A stretch of DNA of 64,000 bases from Takakia lepidozioides. Lineage: Eukaryota > Streptophyta > Takakiopsida > Takakiales > Takakiaceae. The number at the start of each line of letters is the position of its first letter. Position 1 is the stretch's first letter. The position numbers and the translations under genes were made by a program. The notes under the pieces are model-generated. The model saw only the letters and a program-made list of their open reading frames with translations. It was not told the DNA's origin and searched no databases. Location of the stretch: contig CM060732.1 of NCBI GenBank assembly GCA_030704615.1, positions 19,406,001 to 19,470,000 of the forward strand, given 5' to 3'. Below are positions 59,811-64,000 of the stretch, one piece after another.

Positions 59811-60969
59811 CTACCTTGCAAGTCCTGGCGACCACCGCTTCCCCAAGCGACTGATGGTATCTTCCGACAGCTCCGTGGTCGCCCGAGTCATGTTCAATTG
59901 CCGGGGCTTCGTGCACTTCTTGGCCATGTGCCCGGGCTCCCCGCAATTGAAACACACTCCATCAAAGGTCGCCTTCTGTCCGCCATAAGCCGCTCCACCC
60001 GCTTTTCCTTTCGAAGCACCGGGTGCCGCCTTGACGTGTGAAGGCCTCCCTTCGATTCCACGTGCCATTTTCGCCGCGTGGCCTATCCCACTTCTTTTCC
60101 GGTCGGAAGGAGTCACCTCCCGCCGGAATCTTCTTGTGGTTCAGCTCCGTATGACCTTGTCTTTCACCCCTAGGGACATCTGAGAAACATTCAGCCCTCT
60201 CAATAGCCTCGTTCAAGTCTTGGGTGGTTTCTCTCCTCCAACTTCCGCCTGGCCCATGGGGCCAGTCCCGCCACAAAGTTGAAGACCATTTCTGGTTCTG
60301 CCATGTCCGCGACTTCGAGCAACAGCACATGAAAGCCTGGACATACCCCCGAATGTCATCTGTTTGCTTCAAATTCCTCATCTTGTCCCGGGCAAGCCAG
60401 GACGCGTTGAGGGGCACAAACTGTCTCTTCATCATTCCTTGACCCACTCCAGTTCAAGGTTTCGGGCTTGGACCTCGGTCATGAAGGCGTTTCTGCCACC
60501 ATTGTTGAGCATAGCCCCTCAAATAGGTGGGAGCCACTTCCACCCGATCCTCTCACTCAACTTGGCCGCCCCGAAAGTACTGCTCTAGCTCCAAGAGCCA
60601 GGTGTTGAGTGCCTTCCGATTTCGGACGCCCTCGAAGGTGCCGGTTCCTTAGGGCTTCACCTTAAACTTTGCCTTAGTGGAAGTGGCATTAGCCGCCTTC
60701 AACACGTCTTTCACACGTCTCGCCAAACTGCCCAACAACCCTTCCCAAAAGGCTGCGGCATGGGAGGCATCTCTTGGCTTGTCGGAGCTCTCAGGGATTC
60801 TCGGGCTCCGCTTCTCCTCGGATTCCTCCCGCTCTTGGCGGCCTTGTTTTCGGAACATGCATCGCTTCCTCAAAAACGGCCGCCTCGGTGACACGTCGCC
60901 CCCCATAGGGCTAACCGGGATCATCATCTTTTGGGCCGTTCCCTTTTCGCTTCGGCTTGCCCACCCCAT
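59811..60969 (-). pseudogene. gag: Chromovirus gag with CCHC zinc knuckle
   Basis: The first Met of the gag frame is at 60969. The readable blocks are FEGVRNRKALNTWLLELEQY, WLARDKMRNLKQTDDIRGYV, and the nucleic-acid-binding knuckle CFNCGEPGHMAKKC at about 59954-59913. At least three frame changes and a stop separate them. Gag forms the intracellular particle; the knuckle binds the RNA template. Confidence 0.8.
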
Positions 60970-61011
60970 GATGAGGCCAAATCCACGATGATGATCGCGT
61001 ACGAACTCTAA

Positions 61012-61023
61012 GCTCTGATACCA
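61012..61023 (-). other. Primer-binding site for initiator-Met tRNA
   Basis: The minus strand reads TGGTATCAGAGC two bases after the 5' LTR. This is the standard plant-retrotransposon complement of the 3' end of tRNA-iMet. It fixes the element's orientation. Confidence 0.9.
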
Positions 61024-61025
61024 AG

Positions 61026-61748
61026 TGTCGGCACCCTCACTTCGGTAAGCTCCCCTTCAAGTCATAGTTACTCGCTTTATGCGCGCGCCTGACTCCCAAC
61101 CTGGCCGCCGGGCCAACTTGGAGCTTCGGCTGCTCACCGGGACATAACGGTCCCCCTTCGCTTCCCACTAAACCCTCCACCTAATTGGGACTAGGAGAAT
61201 TCCCTTTGGTAGATGGCAGTCCGGAACAGCTCCCCACTCTTTGGTCGCTTTCCGGCTCGCTCGCTTACTCACTAGTTTTTGGTCACCAACGGGCTTGCAC
61301 CGTTCTCGGGGTTACTACTCCCTATATATACTTCTGTAGCTGTCCGCGGGGGTTTCACAACCAGCCATGCCATTTTATGGCGAACCACCACGAAGACCCT
61401 CGATTCCCGGTGGTGAGTCGCGGTGAGTCTTGGCCCACTCACCGCGGCCCCAATGGACCGTGATGAGTCCCAAGACTCCCCACGACTCCCACCTCGAGGT
61501 CTCTACCCCATGGTGAGTCCTATGCCACCCCCACTAAGTCCCGCTAAGCTACCACCACCCCTTGTGGAGCCACCCCCACCGCAACCCGGTGTGCGGGGCT
61601 CCACCTAGTGAGCGCCTCCGCCTCCTTGAGTGCCTTGGGCACTCAAGGGTGCTTCAGCCCTCGTACCTATCGCTGCTACTGCCCCCACCACAGGGGCAGC
61701 CCCTCTTGTGTCCCGACCTCCCTGCCCTCAAGGCAAAGGGCCGCGACA
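61026..61748 (-). repeat. 5' LTR of the chromovirus
   Basis: It is upstream of gag in the direction of transcription. It begins TGTCG and ends CGACA, and is 723 bp against 710 bp for the other LTR. A CCCTATATATACTTC stretch at about 61.32 kb (same in both LTRs) is TATA-like but reads on the plus strand. Confidence 0.9.
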
Positions 61749-61753
61749 CTTCC

Positions 61754-63180
61754 CCCTTCTTTACACCCGCATTTCTGTATTTATAGCCACAACAGATGGA
61801 TGTCATCAAGTCATGGTAAAGGGCTTCTTTGAGAAAGAAATGCTAGAATGCACCAGGGTTAAATTTCATTCTTGGGATTCGTGGCCCCTTCCACTATGGT
61901 AGTGGGCCTCTTTGTTTCTGTTGTTGTCCCATCTTTTAGTCTTTTCTACTCTTTCAAAAATGGGTACAGGCATTAACTTGGCTTGAAGACTACTGGGGCA
62001 AGCAATGTCTAAATATCATTTTTTTTCTTTCTCTATCCCTGGATATAATAAGTGCCTTCCTTGTTCTTTTACTGAGTTTGTATAAAGACACATAGAAGCA
62101 GCAACAACAGTGGCACAATTGATAAATTTAGGCACTGGTAATCAAGGCACCTTCTTCTTCCCTCTTATCAGAATCGGCCCTAAATTTTCATGTTGCATTC
62201 TGCAAGTTAGCTGATTGAGTGAATTTAGTTTGGAGTGACTTTGACATGAAACTGCCAATGTGACAACATGAAAGTATCCATAAATAGGTAACAGAGACGA
62301 CGAGAAGCTGTGGAATGAATACTTTTTTACCCTAGTCAATGGTGGGACAATCGAGGCAAAAAGGTGAATGCCTGCTGGATTACAGAGAGTAGCGTATGCC
62401 ATTGAGCATAGGAACTAGTGTGATAAGTTGAGTTGGGTGTTTCCTAGAAAAAATCTAGGCTGTCATTGTCAGCTGCTAGCAGCAAGGCAAGGATGTATGC
62501 ATGATTTTGTGTAGAAGCATGGATAGCTGAAGGAGTAGGGATAGAGTGTAGGTCCAGATTCATCCAAGAGGGCCGGATTTCAAGCTCCAGATTACCTATG
62601 ATTGCCTATGGAAGGATAACTACAAGAAACCTGCATGGGTAGATGGTCAATTTCTTGTTGCGGTAGTGCTTAGCAACATCGCGCTTGAAGAATGAAGTAT
62701 ATTTTGGGAATATATATAGGCAGACTGGTTCAAACACCATGTCAGTGTCTGATGTATTAACATCCAATATCGTTCGAAGGTGCAATGTCCTCTGAGGTTG
62801 TGTTATGGTGTTTCTATGGATGGCATGTTTGATTTTAGTTGTGTCTTTCATATTGTATCATATTGTTGCTTCTGCCAGTCTATGCAATAGGGTTGGTGGT
62901 AGAATCTTTTTTTGCCACTCTTTGCAATTGCCAGCAGGGTTGGGGGTCGATTCTTTGGTCATTGGAAGATTAATGCATGCTCTCTTTCCCTGCAGAGGGG
63001 TTGTGTCTTGGTATAGATGGCCTTTCCTCTTTGCCAATTGTTGTGCTTATGAGAGCTCCGCCGCATGGTTTATTAAATTTAATATTAATTTAATATAGTT
63101 TAATATCTAAATTAGTCATCTAAAATTAAATACTATTTAATAAATTGTAAAATCTACATGATCAACACGTGTCATTAGTA
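61754..63180. other. Stretch with no supported gene
   Basis: No coding region recognised. At about 62.16 kb TTATCAGAATCGGCCCTAAA resembles 54.76 kb (TTATCAGAGTCGTCCCTAAA), hinting at an older duplicated sequence on both sides of the chromovirus. An AT-rich TTAAATTTAATATTAATTTA tract lies at about 63.07 kb. Confidence 0.45.
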
Positions 63181-63184
63181 AAGT

Positions 63185-63570
63185 TGTATGTTGTAGTGAT
63201 ATAGTCATACCCATAGTCGTGTAGTCATGAAGATATGACTACTCCATTGCACCATCAGACGATGATTACACATGTCAAATCCCCAGGATCCCACATGTCA
63301 AGCAGAGGCCTCTCCATGTAGGCGCAATGTTGTAGTGATGGAGTTGTAACCTCAGTCATAACTTTCAGTCGTGTAGTCATATTTGTTATGACTACATCAC
63401 CAAACCCTGCATCACTATCCCACGCCACGTCCTCAGTGACGACCATGACTTCGCACTTATCACGTAGTTATGGTAGAACTGACTTCGTGTTTGTCACTGC
63501 AGAGTGAGGTAGTCATAGAAGCATTTATCACTGCAAATTCAGTGATATCCATAGTCATAAAAACGTTAAT
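63185..63570. repeat. GTAGTCAT/ATGACTAC palindromic repeat cluster, copy 2
   Basis: It contains hairpins with GTAGTCAT and ATGACTAC arms at 63222-63243 and 63373-63395. There are also single arms such as GTTGTAGTGATATAGTCATA, CCATAGTCGTGTAGTC and CCATAGTCATAA. It is the inverse-orientation relative of 53.08-53.48 kb. Confidence 0.7.
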
Positions 63571-63584
63571 CTGTACTAGTGCAA

Positions 63585-63964
63585 ATATCCACTTGTTGGT
63601 GGATGCGGCTGACATTGCCTCCAAGAACGTGGGTAGCCCTCCGCGTGCAAATGATTTGGTACAGCTTGAAGTGGAAACAGTCGTCCAACTTCAGAATTCA
63701 GTTGGCCCCCTTCTTGCTGTGGTGGACAGTGTTACAGATGCACCCACAGCAAAACCTGCATGTGCAGACGATGTGGACGCCGGCGTAAACGTCCTTCACC
63801 CCCATGACAAAGACACCTCTGCAGATGTCTCTGCCGACATTCTTTGCCCCCAACCAGGTCTCCTGACTCAACTTGAAATGGACCTTGCTGGCAGTCAGGT
63901 ATTTCCCGATTGTGGTGGACTTCTGCCCCTGTGGCCTCTTGCAATTCAGCACATCCTTTTCTGA
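63585..63964 (+). CDS. Possible coding stretch at the right edge
   Basis: An open frame of about 125 codons after the repeat reads HLLVDAADIASKNVGS, VETVVQLQNSVGPLL and ACADDVDAGVNVLHPHDKD. It is acidic and not repeat-derived. No family recognised; the start upstream at 63470 lies in repeat sequence and is doubtful. Confidence 0.25.
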
Positions 63965-64000
63965 GTCCTGATCCCCTTAGTGTCCAATGTCCCCTTGATG

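Larger units (their letters stand above)
54834..61748 (-). mobile_element. Ty3/gypsy chromovirus, full length (6.9 kb), minus strand
   Basis: Two LTRs (54834-55543 and 61026-61748), each TGTCG...CGACA, flank gag-pol read on the minus strand. A perfect 5-bp target duplication CTTCC lies at 54829-54833 and 61749-61753. A primer site for initiator-Met tRNA adjoins the 61-kb LTR. Order on the minus strand: gag with a CCHC knuckle, protease, reverse transcriptase, RNase H, integrase, chromodomain. This is the chromovirus (Metaviridae) plan. Frameshifts in gag, after YIDDILVY, in integrase and before the chromodomain mean the copy cannot make its full polyprotein as written. The two LTRs differ by many single-base indels, fitting either age or sequence error. 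Confidence 0.92.

Noticed and set aside
53080-63570. One 10-kb transposon ending at the two GACTAC clusters
   Set aside because: No terminal repeat or target duplication could be identified, so only the repeats are annotated.

Overview
This is eukaryotic nuclear DNA: split genes with GT-AG introns, long repeat-rich intergenic stretches, and no bacterial-style operons. Several things point to a streptophyte (green-plant lineage) with motile flagellated sperm. They are a katanin-interacting-protein (KATNIP-like, ciliary) gene, a decayed pentatricopeptide-repeat gene, a chromodomain Ty3/gypsy retrotransposon primed by initiator-Met tRNA, and Mutator-like (MULE) transposons. A charophyte alga such as Chara is my best guess; this is inference, not proof.

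Layout. 1-4.8 kb: part of a KATNIP-like gene on the minus strand. 4.8-8.4 kb: no gene I can assign. 8.5-12.7 kb: a five-exon MULE transposase behind a GC-rich repeat that recurs at 49.5 kb. 13.07-27.94 kb: 'element A', about 14.9 kb, bounded by ATGAGC-rich inverted ends and an exact 8-bp target duplication (GCATCAAA). It carries a MULE/SWIM transposase on the minus strand and, divergently, a fused ParB-like/DNA-methyltransferase gene on the plus strand, plus an inverted pair of small unknown ORFs. A 1.48-kb MITE-like element is nested in its transposase. 28-35 kb: mostly non-coding, with a 67/68-bp tandem repeat and two small possible genes. 35.20-46.84 kb: 'element B', about 11.6 kb, with GCGTGAGC-type inverted ends and an 8/9-matching 9-bp target duplication. 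It has the same two genes in the same divergent layout (ParB-methyltransferase minus, MULE transposase plus). 47-50 kb: tandem repeats and the second copy of the GC-rich repeat. 50.6-53.05 kb: an unrecognised zinc-finger gene. 53.1-54.7 kb: short palindromic repeats and a PPR pseudogene. 54.83-61.75 kb: a complete but frameshifted chromovirus (LTRs, 5-bp TSD CTTCC, iMet primer-binding site). 61.8-64 kb: little that I can read, plus repeats.

The most interesting content is the repeated pairing of a MULE transposase with a ParB-methyltransferase fusion, in two diverged elements. Each element also carries its own family of palindromic repeats in introns and intergenic DNA: A has AAATGCGGCRCCGCATTT, B has GAATGTCGTCAACGACATTC. 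The nested MITE shares B's ends and B's palindrome core (CGTCAACG). By analogy with the VANDAL/VANC systems of Arabidopsis (MULEs whose accessory protein recognises family-specific motif clusters and counters silencing), I propose that the ParB-methyltransferase recognises its own element's palindromes. Most of the transposon genes carry frameshifts or stops. They are probably relics or near-intact copies, and some single-base lesions may be assembly errors.
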